The position numbers and the translations under genes were made by a program. A stretch of 50,822 bases of DNA, taken from positions 1 to 50,822 of the IMG/VR virus record IMGVR_UViG_3300020020_000044; one strand, written 5' to 3'. Of the stretch, positions 26,679 through 34,409 are shown one piece after another. The notes beneath the pieces are model-generated. The model was not told where the DNA came from, ran no database searches, and saw nothing but the letters and a program-made list of their open reading frames with translations. The stretch is from a virus. How positions within the stretch are numbered: position 1 is the stretch's first letter; each line of letters begins with the position of its first letter.

Positions 26679-26695
26679 CCAGGGACCCCGGTCGA
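26679..26695 (-). promoter_or_regulatory. Degenerate copy of the GGGGCCCC operator/promoter box
   Basis: On the minus strand TCGACCGGGGTCCCTGG resembles the TTGACC-GGGGCCCCGG boxes at 34-39 kb, with substitutions in both the -35 and the palindrome. No matching -10 is present 17 bp further on. It lies between the peptidase gene and the 56-aa gene. It is probably a decayed or weak site for the same regulator. Confidence 0.35.
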
Positions 26696-26696
26696 T

Positions 26697-27113
26697 TTAT
26701 TTCCGAATTGTGGGCGTATGTCCCACATGACGAACATCGGCCGCGGTAAGATCCCGCTCGACCAGCGCCCGCACTATACGCGTATGCAAGGCGTGGCGCT
26801 CGGATAGGACGGCCCATGCCGCGCGCTCGCAGGCCGTGAGGCGCTTCCCGGTAACGCGTAGGCGCCGGAGCTCCGCTACGTCCAGCGACGCGTGCCTGCG
26901 CTTCCCACAGATTCGCCGCTCCCATACGACGCCGGCGGCATACATCAGGATCACGGCTTCCCGGTGCCACGGGTCCGCATACCAGACCGTTTCCCCGCCA
27001 TCCTCGCCGATCTTCGCGTCGGGATAGATTGCAATCTTGAACAGGCGCAGGCCCAGCGCGATACCTACTACCGCGTGCGCGGCCTCGTGCTGGGCGTCGG
27101 CCAGGGACCTCAT
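26697..27113 (-). CDS. FtsH/M41-like peptidase domain protein
   Basis: A 138-residue protein. SLADAQHEAAHAVVGIALGL carries the HEAAH form of the HExxH zinc motif as in the M41 (FtsH) peptidase domain. AGVVWERRICGKRRHASLDVAELR follows, which resembles the downstream M41 segment with its third metal ligand. There is no AAA domain, so it is a stand-alone, soluble peptidase-like protein. Similar proteins occur as phage accessory genes. It is coupled by ATGA to the Mu F-like gene. Confidence 0.65.
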   Translation of the reverse strand: MRSLADAQHEAAHAVVGIALGLRLFKIAIYPDAKIGEDGGETVWYADPWHREAVILMYAAGVVWERRICGKRRHASLDVAELRRLRVTGKRLTACERAAWAVLSERHALHTRIVRALVERDLTAADVRHVGHTPTIRK

Positions 27114-28291
27114 CGCCGCGGGAACCCGAACGCGCGTTCTTGGGCGACGATATCCGCCGGGCGCGCCGGCGCCGCGCGCTGCGCGAAGAGATCAATCACC
27201 GGCCGGGCAGTACACCGGCAGTGGATCGCGTTGCCCGGGTGTGCGCGTTCCCCAGTCTTCGGATTCACGATCGGCGGCGCATCCCAGCGGAAGATCTTCC
27301 CGTGCAGCTTCCAATGATTGTCTTCGCTGTCCTCATATTCGCCACCCGGGCGCCCGCGCACGGCAAAGTCATTCGCCGTAACCCATTCATATTCTTCCAC
27401 GCCCGCGGCTGTCTGCGTGGTCTCGGCTACCGCGGCGTTGAATTTGTTCGCCTGGTCACGCGCGAACAGTTTCGCCCGGGACTGGGTTACGCCGAGCCGT
27501 TCCTGGATCTGCTCGGCGACTTCTTCCCAGCGTTGTCCACCGGCCTGCGCAGGTCGAACGATGTCCGCGATCTGCTGTACCTGCTTGTCGGCCATCTTCG
27601 TCACGAGCGAGAGATTGTCCTGCAAGAAGTCCTCGATCGCGTCTTGCGGGATCGCGTTCGCGACGGGCAGGTTCGCCACGCGTTCGACGAACTTCGCTTG
27701 GACGCCGGCGACGGACCGCGCGTTACGGCGTAGCCATTGCTGCAAGCCGGACGCATTGAGCAGCGCGCGCCACGCCGAGCGCATATCCGCACCCATGGCG
27801 CCGGCTTCCGCCGAGACAGTCGGCGCGACTTTCGGCGCGCCGCGCGCAAGCTTCACCTCTGCGATCGTTTTTTCGGTCGCTGCGATCTCCCCTGATAAGA
27901 CCCCTGATTCCCAGGCTTCGCGCGGTACCACGCGCGCCTCGCCCCCATGAAATCTCGCCTGGCTTGCGCGCTTCTCGGCAAGTTCGCGCGTAGCGTGCTC
28001 GCTGAATCGAGAAAACGATCCGCCGTCTTTCACTTGACGGGGTGTGCGCCCTATGACGATCCACCCTTTTGCGTCGGTCCGGACTTCGAGCGCATCCGCG
28101 CGGAGCTCCGCGCGCGCGATCGTCTCGACGTGATCAGACCATGCGCGCAGGATTGCGAGTAGGCGCGCTTGGTACTCCCGTTCGAAGTTGCGCGCCGTGG
28201 GTGGGCGCGCGCGAACCTTGCCAGCACGCGGGGGCTTGCGCCCGTGGCGCTGGTACATGAGCGCCGTAGCGATACGGCCGGGCGCGATCAC
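27110..28291 (-). CDS. Mu F-like/SPP1 gp7-like head morphogenesis protein
   Basis: A 393-residue protein starting at GTG 28291, which overlaps the portal stop (GTGA). The C-terminal domain has RAKLFARDQANKFNAAVAET, YEWVTANDFAVRGRPGG, and AHPGNAIHCRCTARPVIDL, the signature of the phage Mu F family (GH.NCRC). These minor head proteins associate with the portal and act in head assembly or are injected. The N-terminus is basic. Confidence 0.87.
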   Translation of the reverse strand: MIAPGRIATALMYQRHGRKPPRAGKVRARPPTARNFEREYQARLLAILRAWSDHVETIARAELRADALEVRTDAKGWIVIGRTPRQVKDGGSFSRFSEHATRELAEKRASQARFHGGEARVVPREAWESGVLSGEIAATEKTIAEVKLARGAPKVAPTVSAEAGAMGADMRSAWRALLNASGLQQWLRRNARSVAGVQAKFVERVANLPVANAIPQDAIEDFLQDNLSLVTKMADKQVQQIADIVRPAQAGGQRWEEVAEQIQERLGVTQSRAKLFARDQANKFNAAVAETTQTAAGVEEYEWVTANDFAVRGRPGGEYEDSEDNHWKLHGKIFRWDAPPIVNPKTGERAHPGNAIHCRCTARPVIDLFAQRAAPARPADIVAQERAFGFPRR

Positions 28292-30003
28292 TCGGCCTCG
28301 GTCTTCGCCTTCGGATCGGTCTTCGCGTCTTGCCCCTCGGGCGCCGGCGCGCTGTCGTCCGCGGTCTTACCGCCGGGCGGGGGCGCGCCGGGCTTAGCGC
28401 CGAACGGCGCCGGGGCGGGGGGCTTCTCTACCTTGAACCCTTTGCCGGCGGAGCCCAGCAAGGCCTCAGCGCGCGGCTTATCGACCTGATACGCGAGCAT
28501 CACAATCTCGACGCCGGCGTCCCGCGGGATGGTCTCGGCGCTGACTTGCGCGACGATGTCGACCAGGCTCGACACCTGCGTGCCGTTCAGAACCTGCGCC
28601 TGTACGTTCTCTCCGGCCGGACCGCTGCCGTCCGTTGGCGCCGCGGTACCTTCCGTCGGACCCGTCGCGCCGGTCGCACCGGCCGCGCTTGCTTCGAGCT
28701 CCGCTTCGGTCGGGGGCATGCGTAGCTTCCGCTCGATCGTCACGTCCTGCGAATAACCGTCCTCGCCGTAGTGCGACAGCGCGAGCTCGTCCGGAGTCGC
28801 GACACCATTCTCAATATCGATCTCGTCGGCCTGCGCGCCCTTCAAGCGGATATCCGCGCGCTCTGTCTCGCTCGGCGTCCAGAGTCCGCCCCAGCGAAGA
28901 GACAACGCATCGAGCTTGTCCACGCCCACGGCTGGGATACCCGATTGCGCGAGCAACGCCTTGCAAAGGTACAGGACTGGCACGTCGAGCTGGCCGATAC
29001 GGTACGCGTGTACGGCCATCAGCCACCAGCGGATCGACGCGTCGCCCGTGGCGTTCAGTCCCCCAGGCTCCTCCGAACAGAGGATCGAAACCGGGATCTC
29101 CGCGGACGAGGCGACACGCAGAAGCGACTCCTTGCTGAGATCCGACACGCCGGCGAAGGTGGTGTTCTCGCGCTTGTATGATTCGCTTTCAGAGTCGAGC
29201 GTCATCGCCCGGGCGACTGATCTGGACTGGTTGAAGAACGATAGACGTTGCTCGATGATTGCGCGCGCTGGACCCGTCAGCTTCGAGTACAGGCCTTTGA
29301 TTGACAGGACGCCGATCGATGCTTCGGAGATCAATTGCTGCGCGGAGTTCCAGATGATGCCATCGGACTTGAGCGCGTCGAGCGGGCGTTGCAGTACCGA
29401 ATCGTCTGCGAAGTTGTTCTGCGATTTCGTCAGGGCGTCCGTATGCGCGCCGGGGAATTGCACCAGGCGAGACGCGTGGACTGGACCCACGCGCGCTCCG
29501 CCCTCGTGCGGGACAATGTCATAAAAGGTCGGGCATCCTAGCGCGTCGAGCGTCCAGGGCTGCGGAACCAGGAACCGTCGATCGACCACGCGCAGGAAGT
29601 CGATCTTCTCTCCCATGACGAATGGCGTCGCAGGGTCCGCCGTGAGCGAGCCCAGCCAGATACCAGCGCCGCCATACGCCCGCCCCCAGATCGCCGCGTC
29701 GAGCGAGGTCGCTACGACCTGCCATTGTCGCAGGTATGAGCAGACGCGCTCCTCCGTATCGTCGTCCTCGTCGTCCGTTTCGACGCCGCCGATTTCGAAT
29801 CCCTCCCGAAATGCCGTCTTCGGGTAGACGTCGACAATCTTCGCGGACAGATGCTCCGTCCGATACATGGCCGTGATTTGCGCGTCGGACAACTTGTCCA
29901 CGATCGCGCCGTATTGCGTTCGCCGGATCCGGTCGGATACGCCGCCGAAACCTAGGGCCAAGTTGACCCAAGAGTCGATGCGGTTAGCAATTTCTCGGAT
30001 CAT
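28288..30003 (-). CDS. Portal protein (DUF1073-like)
   Basis: A 571-residue protein. QITAMYRTEHLSAKIVDVYP, WGRAYGGAGIWLG, VPQPWTLDALGCPTFYDIVP, VHASRLVQFPGA, and SVARAMTLDSESESYKREN match the DUF1073 portal group. The C-terminal 120 residues are low-complexity (Ala/Pro/Gly/Thr/Lys) and partly resemble Gly-Ala-Thr triplets. It forms the dodecameric DNA gate and lies directly after the terminase. Confidence 0.85.
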   Translation of the reverse strand: MIREIANRIDSWVNLALGFGGVSDRIRRTQYGAIVDKLSDAQITAMYRTEHLSAKIVDVYPKTAFREGFEIGGVETDDEDDDTEERVCSYLRQWQVVATSLDAAIWGRAYGGAGIWLGSLTADPATPFVMGEKIDFLRVVDRRFLVPQPWTLDALGCPTFYDIVPHEGGARVGPVHASRLVQFPGAHTDALTKSQNNFADDSVLQRPLDALKSDGIIWNSAQQLISEASIGVLSIKGLYSKLTGPARAIIEQRLSFFNQSRSVARAMTLDSESESYKRENTTFAGVSDLSKESLLRVASSAEIPVSILCSEEPGGLNATGDASIRWWLMAVHAYRIGQLDVPVLYLCKALLAQSGIPAVGVDKLDALSLRWGGLWTPSETERADIRLKGAQADEIDIENGVATPDELALSHYGEDGYSQDVTIERKLRMPPTEAELEASAAGATGATGPTEGTAAPTDGSGPAGENVQAQVLNGTQVSSLVDIVAQVSAETIPRDAGVEIVMLAYQVDKPRAEALLGSAGKGFKVEKPPAPAPFGAKPGAPPPGGKTADDSAPAPEGQDAKTDPKAKTEAE

Positions 30004-30019
30004 CGTCCCTAACCATGGC

Positions 30020-31537
30020 CTAGGCCTGGGGCCAAAGCGAGCCCCATCCGACTTGAGCCATAAAATCCGCCGCTTCGCCCATGGCCTCGGCCATACCGGC
30101 CGAGCCGGCGCATTGCTGCGCGAGCCACGTCAGCGCCTGCGTGAGCGTATCAACCGTGTCGTCGTGTGCGCCGTTGGGAAAGTGCACCAGGGCGCGGGCT
30201 TTCTCTTCGTACCACGGCGCATCCTTGTCGAAGTGCACGGAGCCGTTCGCGAACAGGTGCGTTACCGCCCGAGCGCGCGTTACCTTGCCGTGCTTCCCGG
30301 CGACTTGGATCGGCTCCACGCCAGAAACGTTCGCTTGCTTGAGCATCTCGACGATCGCGTTCCCGTTCGCCGCCGCTTCGACGAGAACGCTCATAGCAGG
30401 ATACATGACGCGCACGCGCGTGATCGCGCCCAGCGTATCCGTGAACCCGCGCCGGACCTGTTCGGAATAGTAGCAATAATAATGATCGTCGTAGTAGCCC
30501 CAGACGTCGATCGCTACGAAATCTGCGCGCTCCGTACCAGTGAAGGTAGGGTCGACGCTGATGACGGTCCAGGCGCAATCGCGGAACACCGGCGCGCCGG
30601 TGAAGTCCTTGAAGGTCTCCGCGTGGAAGATCTGGTCGCTCGCGCTTCCCGGGTCTTGCTGGATCTGTGCGCGGTAGGTCGGGCCCATCGTCCCGCCGTC
30701 AAGCGCCGCGAGCGCTTCCATTTCCTCGGACTTGTTCGCTTCCGGCCAGAGTTCCTCTCCGGCGACCGTGCGCCAGTCGTGGGCGTTCTTTCGGTCTGGC
30801 TCGAAGCGGAATGGTAGCTCGATGTGCCGGAGACCGGGACGATTCTTGAGCGCCGTCAACAGGACGCCCGTCGGATCCTCGGCGTGGATCCGCTGCATCG
30901 TCAGCAGCACGCGCATGCGCGAACCGATCTGACCACGCGTGAACACGCTCTGGCCGAGCCAGCGCCCTGTCGTCCGGAGTAGCGCGCCGGTGCCTTCCGC
31001 CTGCTTCGGCGACAGCGGGTCGTCGATAATGAACATGCGGCAATGCTTGCCCATCGTCGCGGAACCCTGGACCGTCCCCGATCGGCGGTAACCTTTCGCG
31101 AACGTCGTGAGTTTCATCAGCGGCGCATCGTCGGCAGAGACGAGCATGTCGCCCCAGCGCGCGCGGTACCACGGCGACAGCATCAAGTCCCGATGTGCCT
31201 CGGCGAGCTTCCGCAGGAGGTCGTCATTGTACGACGCTACGAGCATCGTATACGACGGGTCGATCGTCCACGCCCAGGCCGGGCCCAGGACCGACAGGAT
31301 CGTCGACTTCATATGGCTGGGCGGCAGGTTCGCGATCAGGCACCACAGGCTTTCGCGCCCGTGGAATAGATCATCGAAGCCCCGCGCCAGGACGTCGATG
31401 TGCCGACCCGGGACGACGCGCCCAGTGATGACGTGCGGCGCAGCGATGCGCACGAACTCCACGCACCCACCGAGCTCGACGGCGCGCCGGTCGACGCTCG
31501 CGAGGCTGGGTACTATCCGGCCAGTTCCGCGAGCCAC
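30020..31537 (-). CDS. Terminase large subunit
   Basis: With the GTG start at 31537 it is 505 residues and overlaps the small-subunit gene by 25 bases. A later GTG at 31462 is possible. The ATPase part has LIANLPPSHMKST (Walker A) and HCRMFIIDDPLS (Walker B). The nuclease part has VISVDPTFTGTERADF (first acidic site), LVEAAANG and HFPNGAHDDTVDTLTQAL (last acidic site). It cuts and packages the concatemer through the portal. Confidence 0.9.
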   Translation of the reverse strand: MARGTGRIVPSLASVDRRAVELGGCVEFVRIAAPHVITGRVVPGRHIDVLARGFDDLFHGRESLWCLIANLPPSHMKSTILSVLGPAWAWTIDPSYTMLVASYNDDLLRKLAEAHRDLMLSPWYRARWGDMLVSADDAPLMKLTTFAKGYRRSGTVQGSATMGKHCRMFIIDDPLSPKQAEGTGALLRTTGRWLGQSVFTRGQIGSRMRVLLTMQRIHAEDPTGVLLTALKNRPGLRHIELPFRFEPDRKNAHDWRTVAGEELWPEANKSEEMEALAALDGGTMGPTYRAQIQQDPGSASDQIFHAETFKDFTGAPVFRDCAWTVISVDPTFTGTERADFVAIDVWGYYDDHYYCYYSEQVRRGFTDTLGAITRVRVMYPAMSVLVEAAANGNAIVEMLKQANVSGVEPIQVAGKHGKVTRARAVTHLFANGSVHFDKDAPWYEEKARALVHFPNGAHDDTVDTLTQALTWLAQQCAGSAGMAEAMGEAADFMAQVGWGSLWPQA

Positions 31538-31986
31538 GCGCTGTCCGTTCCCGAAAGAGGCATGCCGTTCAGCTTTCGTGTCAGCGCGATCAGTAGACCT
31601 TCTTCCCGATCGGACAGCCGGTCCCATTCCTCGGTCGACTCCTTCTCGGCGTCGACGGACCCCGCGCGCTCGAGTGCTACCAGCGCGCGCACGTAGCGCT
31701 CTGTCGCGACAGCGTCGCCGGTGTTCGCCGCGCGCAATAGCTGCGAGAGGATCGCCTCACGCGTGGGTAGAATCGTCTCGTCTTCGAGCGCAGCGCCGCG
31801 CCGCGCGGCGACCCATGCTTCGCGCGCGGCCTTACAATCCGCCTTCTGGAAACCGGTCGCCTCGGCGAGATCCTTTGCACTCGCCTTCGGCCGGGCTTCG
31901 AGCAACGCGGCGATCATCTCGTCGAATTCGAGCGAGGCGATCCGCGTCTGCTCGTAGTCGGGAAGGTCGTCCCAGGGGGTCAACAT
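31513..31986 (-). CDS. Probable small terminase subunit
   Basis: Starting at ATG 31986 (adjacent to a GTG, TGATG overlap) it is 157 residues. Its first part, KASAKDLAEATGFQKADCKAAREAWV, looks like a helix-turn-helix DNA-binding segment. The rest is helical with AILSQLLRAANTGDAVATERYV. It directly precedes the large subunit, so the call is mostly by position. The open frame extends upstream to 32532 but is a shadow there. Confidence 0.6.
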   Translation of the reverse strand: MLTPWDDLPDYEQTRIASLEFDEMIAALLEARPKASAKDLAEATGFQKADCKAAREAWVAARRGAALEDETILPTREAILSQLLRAANTGDAVATERYVRALVALERAGSVDAEKESTEEWDRLSDREEGLLIALTRKLNGMPLSGTDSAWLAELAG

Positions 31987-32051
31987 CACGTCGACCGCCC
32001 GGCCGCGTACGCTACGACCGCCAGCAAGAGCGCCCACCAGATCGAGATCAT
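31986..32051 (-). CDS. 21-codon membrane peptide
   Basis: The peptide MISIWWALLLAVVAYAAGRST is encoded by 22 codons including stop. Its ATG overlaps the upstream stop as ATGA, and its TGA overlaps the small-terminase ATG as TGATG. It is almost entirely one membrane helix with a short polar end. Coupled at both ends and hydrophobic throughout, it is a plausible but unproven gene. It lies four genes after the endolysin. Confidence 0.4.
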   Translation of the reverse strand: MISIWWALLLAVVAYAAGRST

Positions 32052-32551
32052 AGTCCAGCCTCGTACTCGGCGCGGACCTTGTCACATCCGCGCTGCAAAT
32101 CACCCAGTGCGCGCCAGGCCTTGGATGCGAGGTGTCCGAGATCGCCGAGCGGTTCGAGGCCCTTGTCAGGTGGGAGCTTGCGGAACGCGTCCAGCATGTG
32201 TCGCAGTTCGGCGTCGGGCTCGTCCTGCGACTTCTCCTTCGCCCAATGCAACGGCTGGCCGGGGTTATGCTTGTCGTTACCGACCTTCGATACGAACGCC
32301 ACGCAGAGCAGGGCGTCCGGGAAGTATGCCGCGCAACCGGTCGCGACGGGCATAGACTTTCGGACGGTCGAATCCGTGGACATGAAGATCGGTACGGGGC
32401 GCAGAATCGCTTCGACCAGCGCCGGGTCCGCCTGCGGAACGCGTTCGCCGCTCGCCGCCATACGTTCGCACGCGTCGACGACCGCAGCGCCGAGGTCATC
32501 GGCGGGGGCACACGGGCATAACGCTTGCCCACATGGGACTACTTCTCGCAT
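32048..32551 (-). CDS. dATP/dGTP diphosphohydrolase-like (MazZ/DUF5664-type) protein
   Basis: The core reads RKSMPVATGCAAYFPDALLC, VSKVGNDKHNPGQPLHWAKEKSQDEPDAELRHMLDA, then KAWRALGDL. This is the pattern of phage proteins annotated as dATP/dGTP diphosphohydrolase-like (MazG-like all-alpha NTP pyrophosphatase). Acidic and His residues in HNPGQ/LRHML are the candidate active-site ligands. The start is uncertain: ATG 32551 gives 167 residues, ATG 32383 gives 111. No purZ or datZ-like gene is present, so a Z-base genome is not supported. Confidence 0.68.
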   Translation of the reverse strand: MREVVPCGQALCPCAPADDLGAAVVDACERMAASGERVPQADPALVEAILRPVPIFMSTDSTVRKSMPVATGCAAYFPDALLCVAFVSKVGNDKHNPGQPLHWAKEKSQDEPDAELRHMLDAFRKLPPDKGLEPLGDLGHLASKAWRALGDLQRGCDKVRAEYEAGL

Positions 32552-32643
32552 CGCTTTCGCTCCATTTCAGCGAGCACAGCGCTCGCCACCCATACGGCTA
32601 CGTACGCGGCGATCTGGAAGTTACATACGATCGATCGCAGCAC
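32539..32643 (-). CDS. 34-codon membrane peptide (GTG start)
   Basis: From GTG 32643 the frame reads VLRSIVCNFQ, then a hydrophobic IAAYVAVWVASAVLAEMERK and a basic end RCEK. Its stop overlaps the start of the MazZ-like gene, and its 5' end overlaps the preceding 66-aa gene. One transmembrane helix with a basic cytoplasmic tail is a common form of phage micro-membrane protein. Start codon uncertain. Confidence 0.4.
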   Translation of the reverse strand: MLRSIVCNFQIAAYVAVWVASAVLAEMERKRCEK

Positions 32644-32821
32644 GCATTAGCGCCGCCTTCGCGCCACGGACCGCCCTGCGCCCAGCTTCTTCGGGCTTGC
32701 CAGCGACCAGAGATCGGATCGTGTCGGCCGCCAAGGTGAGCACGCCCAAGCGCTCCATTTCGACGGCCAGCTTGGCCATCTCTGCCAGGAACGCTGCTTG
32801 CGCCGGCGTCGGGGCGATCAT
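32621..32821 (-). CDS. Small helical protein (66 aa)
   Basis: ATG 32821 overlaps the upstream stop (ATGA). The protein is MIAPTPAQAAFLAEMAKLAV, then ERLGVLTLAADTIRSLVAG and a basic C-terminus (RRAVRGAKAALMRAAIDRM). It is amphipathic and helical. No family is recognised. Confidence 0.55.
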   Translation of the reverse strand: MIAPTPAQAAFLAEMAKLAVEMERLGVLTLAADTIRSLVAGKPEEAGRRAVRGAKAALMRAAIDRM

Positions 32822-33054
32822 TCGCAGGCCTCCCAGGCGTCCACGAATGCGCGACACTCGGCCTTGATACTGGCGACGTCGACAGCGTTCCCCGCCGCGC
32901 GCGCCGCGCGTATGCGCGTGCGACAGTCGGCCATCTTGACCGCGGCGTTACCGTCAGAGCATTCCGGGCGCTCTGGCGGTGGTAGGTGTGGCGCCAACGC
33001 GGCGCACGCGAATACGGCGAACAGCGGGATCGCCAGGGCGACCGGGGGTTTCAT
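32818..33054 (-). CDS. Small Cys-rich lipoprotein-like protein, possible o-spanin
   Basis: A 78-residue protein coupled to the endolysin stop (ATGA). It starts MKPPVALAIPLFAVFACAAL, a signal peptide with a lipobox-like VFAC, followed by a proline stretch (PHLPPPERPEC). The rest has four Cys arranged C-x11-C ... C-x9-C on two helices, suggesting a disulfide-bonded helical hairpin. Position after the endolysin, the signal peptide and the proline run fit an outer-membrane spanin, but the Cys pattern is unusual for one. Confidence 0.6.
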   Translation of the reverse strand: MKPPVALAIPLFAVFACAALAPHLPPPERPECSDGNAAVKMADCRTRIRAARAAGNAVDVASIKAECRAFVDAWEACE

Positions 33055-33554
33055 ACCTTCACCGTAGCGCCCGCGCGATCGGCCAGCAACCCAGCGATCG
33101 AGTAGAACCGGTCGCCGAGCGCCGAGCGTATACGATGGGTCTTCAGCGCCACGCCTTCGGCCGGGGCCCACAAGACGTTCCCGTCGACCGTATCGACCAG
33201 TCCACCGATCGGCGGCCGGCGCACGATGGCGTGGTGCCAGAGGTCGCGCACACCATCGGCGGACTTCTGAAATACAGCGATGTCGCCTACGTCAGGGAAT
33301 GCGATCGGGCGGAGCCGATAGACGAATCCCGGCTCGGTCCGGCGCGTCGACCAGTCCCAGTCGCAGAGCTCGAGCGTACGCAGGCCGGCGAGCACGAAGA
33401 TACCGCACCAAGACTTCTCGTTGGGCTTCGTTCCGAGGAATTGCGGCGCGCAGATGGCGTAGTACTTCGCCGGGTCCTGTAGACCGACCTCGCCTTCCGC
33501 CCAGGCTACGAGACGCGCGCGGGCGTCGATCGCTTCGCCGGTCTCGTCACTCAC
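33051..33554 (-). CDS. Endolysin, CHAP/NlpC-like cysteine amidase
   Basis: A 167-residue protein. ARLVAWAEGEVGLQDPAKYYA, then KSWCGIFVLAGLRTL (catalytic Cys in SWCG), VGDIAVFQKSADGVRDLWHHAIV (catalytic His) and VDTVDGN. This Cys-His-polar order is that of CHAP/NlpC-type peptidases. No signal peptide is visible, so release would need a holin or another route. It overlaps a zinc-protein gene upstream by 8 bases. Confidence 0.8.
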   Translation of the reverse strand: MSDETGEAIDARARLVAWAEGEVGLQDPAKYYAICAPQFLGTKPNEKSWCGIFVLAGLRTLELCDWDWSTRRTEPGFVYRLRPIAFPDVGDIAVFQKSADGVRDLWHHAIVRRPPIGGLVDTVDGNVLWAPAEGVALKTHRIRSALGDRFYSIAGLLADRAGATVKV

Positions 33555-33783
33555 GGCCGAGGCTCCGAAGGCAAGGCGGACAGTCTTCGAGCTTGCCAGG
33601 TAAAGCCTCTACCGCGAACCCTCCGACACATGGGTGATGGTGCCAATGCGTCTCGACGGGAGGCCCACAAGGCCCGTGCGGCTCGGGCGCGGTGCGCCCC
33701 CATACGACGTGGCAACGCGTACACGCGGTTGACCCATCTTCCGAGAGATGACCCCAATCGTGGTCGATGTAGCGCAAGATCAT
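33547..33783 (-). CDS. Putative zinc-binding protein (78 aa)
   Basis: ATG 33783 overlaps the stop of the ribbon-helix-helix gene (ATGA). It has several possible metal ligands: CTRCHVVWG, GPCGPP, HWHHHPC and CPPC. The CxxC and C/H clusters resemble zinc-knuckle proteins common in phages. Function unknown. Confidence 0.55.
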   Translation of the reverse strand: MILRYIDHDWGHLSEDGSTACTRCHVVWGRTAPEPHGPCGPPVETHWHHHPCVGGFAVEALPGKLEDCPPCLRSLGRE

Positions 33784-34007
33784 TCGCCGTGGATCCCTGC
33801 CGCGCGCCGGCGCGCGTGGGCGAGCAGGCGCTTCACCTTCGATCGCTCGAGCTCTGGCGCGTGCTCCGCTTCGATCGAGGCCGTGATCCATCCGCCGAGC
33901 GTGAGGCCCGCGCGCGCTGCGAGCGCTTCGAGGCGCGCATACGTGGCTGGTGCGAGGCGAATCTTGAGCGACCGCGTATTACGCTGGGCTTCTGATTTAT
34001 CGGTCAT
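33780..34007 (-). CDS. Ribbon-helix-helix DNA-binding protein
   Basis: A 75-residue protein: TRSLKIRLAPATYARLEALAARAGLTLGGWITASIEAEHA. A short N-terminal strand followed by two helices is the Arc/CopG fold. The basic C-terminus is KVKRLLAHARRRAAG. It is the first gene of the transcription unit that leads into lysis, terminase and structural genes. It starts 8 nt after the -10 of the upstream promoter. It may regulate its own unit. Confidence 0.75.
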   Translation of the reverse strand: MTDKSEAQRNTRSLKIRLAPATYARLEALAARAGLTLGGWITASIEAEHAPELERSKVKRLLAHARRRAAGIHGE

Positions 34008-34015
34008 CTGCGCTC

Positions 34016-34044
34016 AGTATGGGGCGGTATGGGGCCCCGGTCAA
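34016..34044 (-). promoter_or_regulatory. Promoter with GGGGCCCC palindrome in spacer (copy 1)
   Basis: -35 TTGACC (34044-34039), 17-bp spacer beginning GGGGCCCC, -10 CATACT (34021-34016), then GAGCGCAG and the ATG of the ribbon-helix-helix gene. Eight bases between the -10 and the ATG leave no room for a normal ribosome-binding site, so the mRNA is probably leaderless. The TTGA-CCGGGGCCCC block is shared with the other copies. Confidence 0.75.
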
Positions 34045-34070
34045 GGCGACCGGTTGCGTGTCAGCGTCGA

Positions 34071-34403
34071 TCACAGCTCGCCCTCGCCAGGTTCGAGCGG
34101 CAGTCTGTCCGCCCAGTTCCGCCCATCGCTGAACGCGCCGGCTTGGATCAGGGAACGCAGGACGGCGCGCGCGCCGCGATAGAAAGCGTCGAAAGCCACT
34201 GGATCGCCGAAGTTCGGATCGGGGTCCGGCGCGAGCGCCGCGAGCGTCCGGCGCATGATCGCGATCGCCTCGTCGCGCGCTAGGCCGGCGGGGGCCGGCG
34301 GGGGTTCGAAGGCCCCGGCGCGGTCGAGGGCTTCGGTCGCCTCCCGCGGCGTCATAGGACATGGTTCGTTTATTAGGACCGCGATCGCTTGTTTCTTGGT
34401 CAT
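34071..34403 (-). CDS. Hypothetical protein (110 aa), leaderless
   Basis: The product MTKKQAIAVLINEPCPMTPR ... LPLEPGEGEL is helical and proline-rich in the centre. No family is recognised. Its ATG lies exactly 6 nt after the -10 of its own promoter. It is separated from the ribbon-helix-helix gene by that gene's promoter, so it is probably a single-gene unit. Confidence 0.6.
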   Translation of the reverse strand: MTKKQAIAVLINEPCPMTPREATEALDRAGAFEPPPAPAGLARDEAIAIMRRTLAALAPDPDPNFGDPVAFDAFYRGARAVLRSLIQAGAFSDGRNWADRLPLEPGEGEL

Positions 34404-34409
34404 ACAGAT

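Noticed and set aside
32048-32551. Z-genome (2-aminoadenine) phage
   Set aside because: Only a MazZ-like protein is present; no PurZ- or DatZ-like gene was found, and the polymerase alone is not diagnostic.
31107-32867. 586-codon plus-strand open frame over terminase genes
   Set aside because: Composition (Arg/Ser/Pro/Ala) is that of an antisense frame in GC-rich DNA; the genes on the minus strand explain the region.
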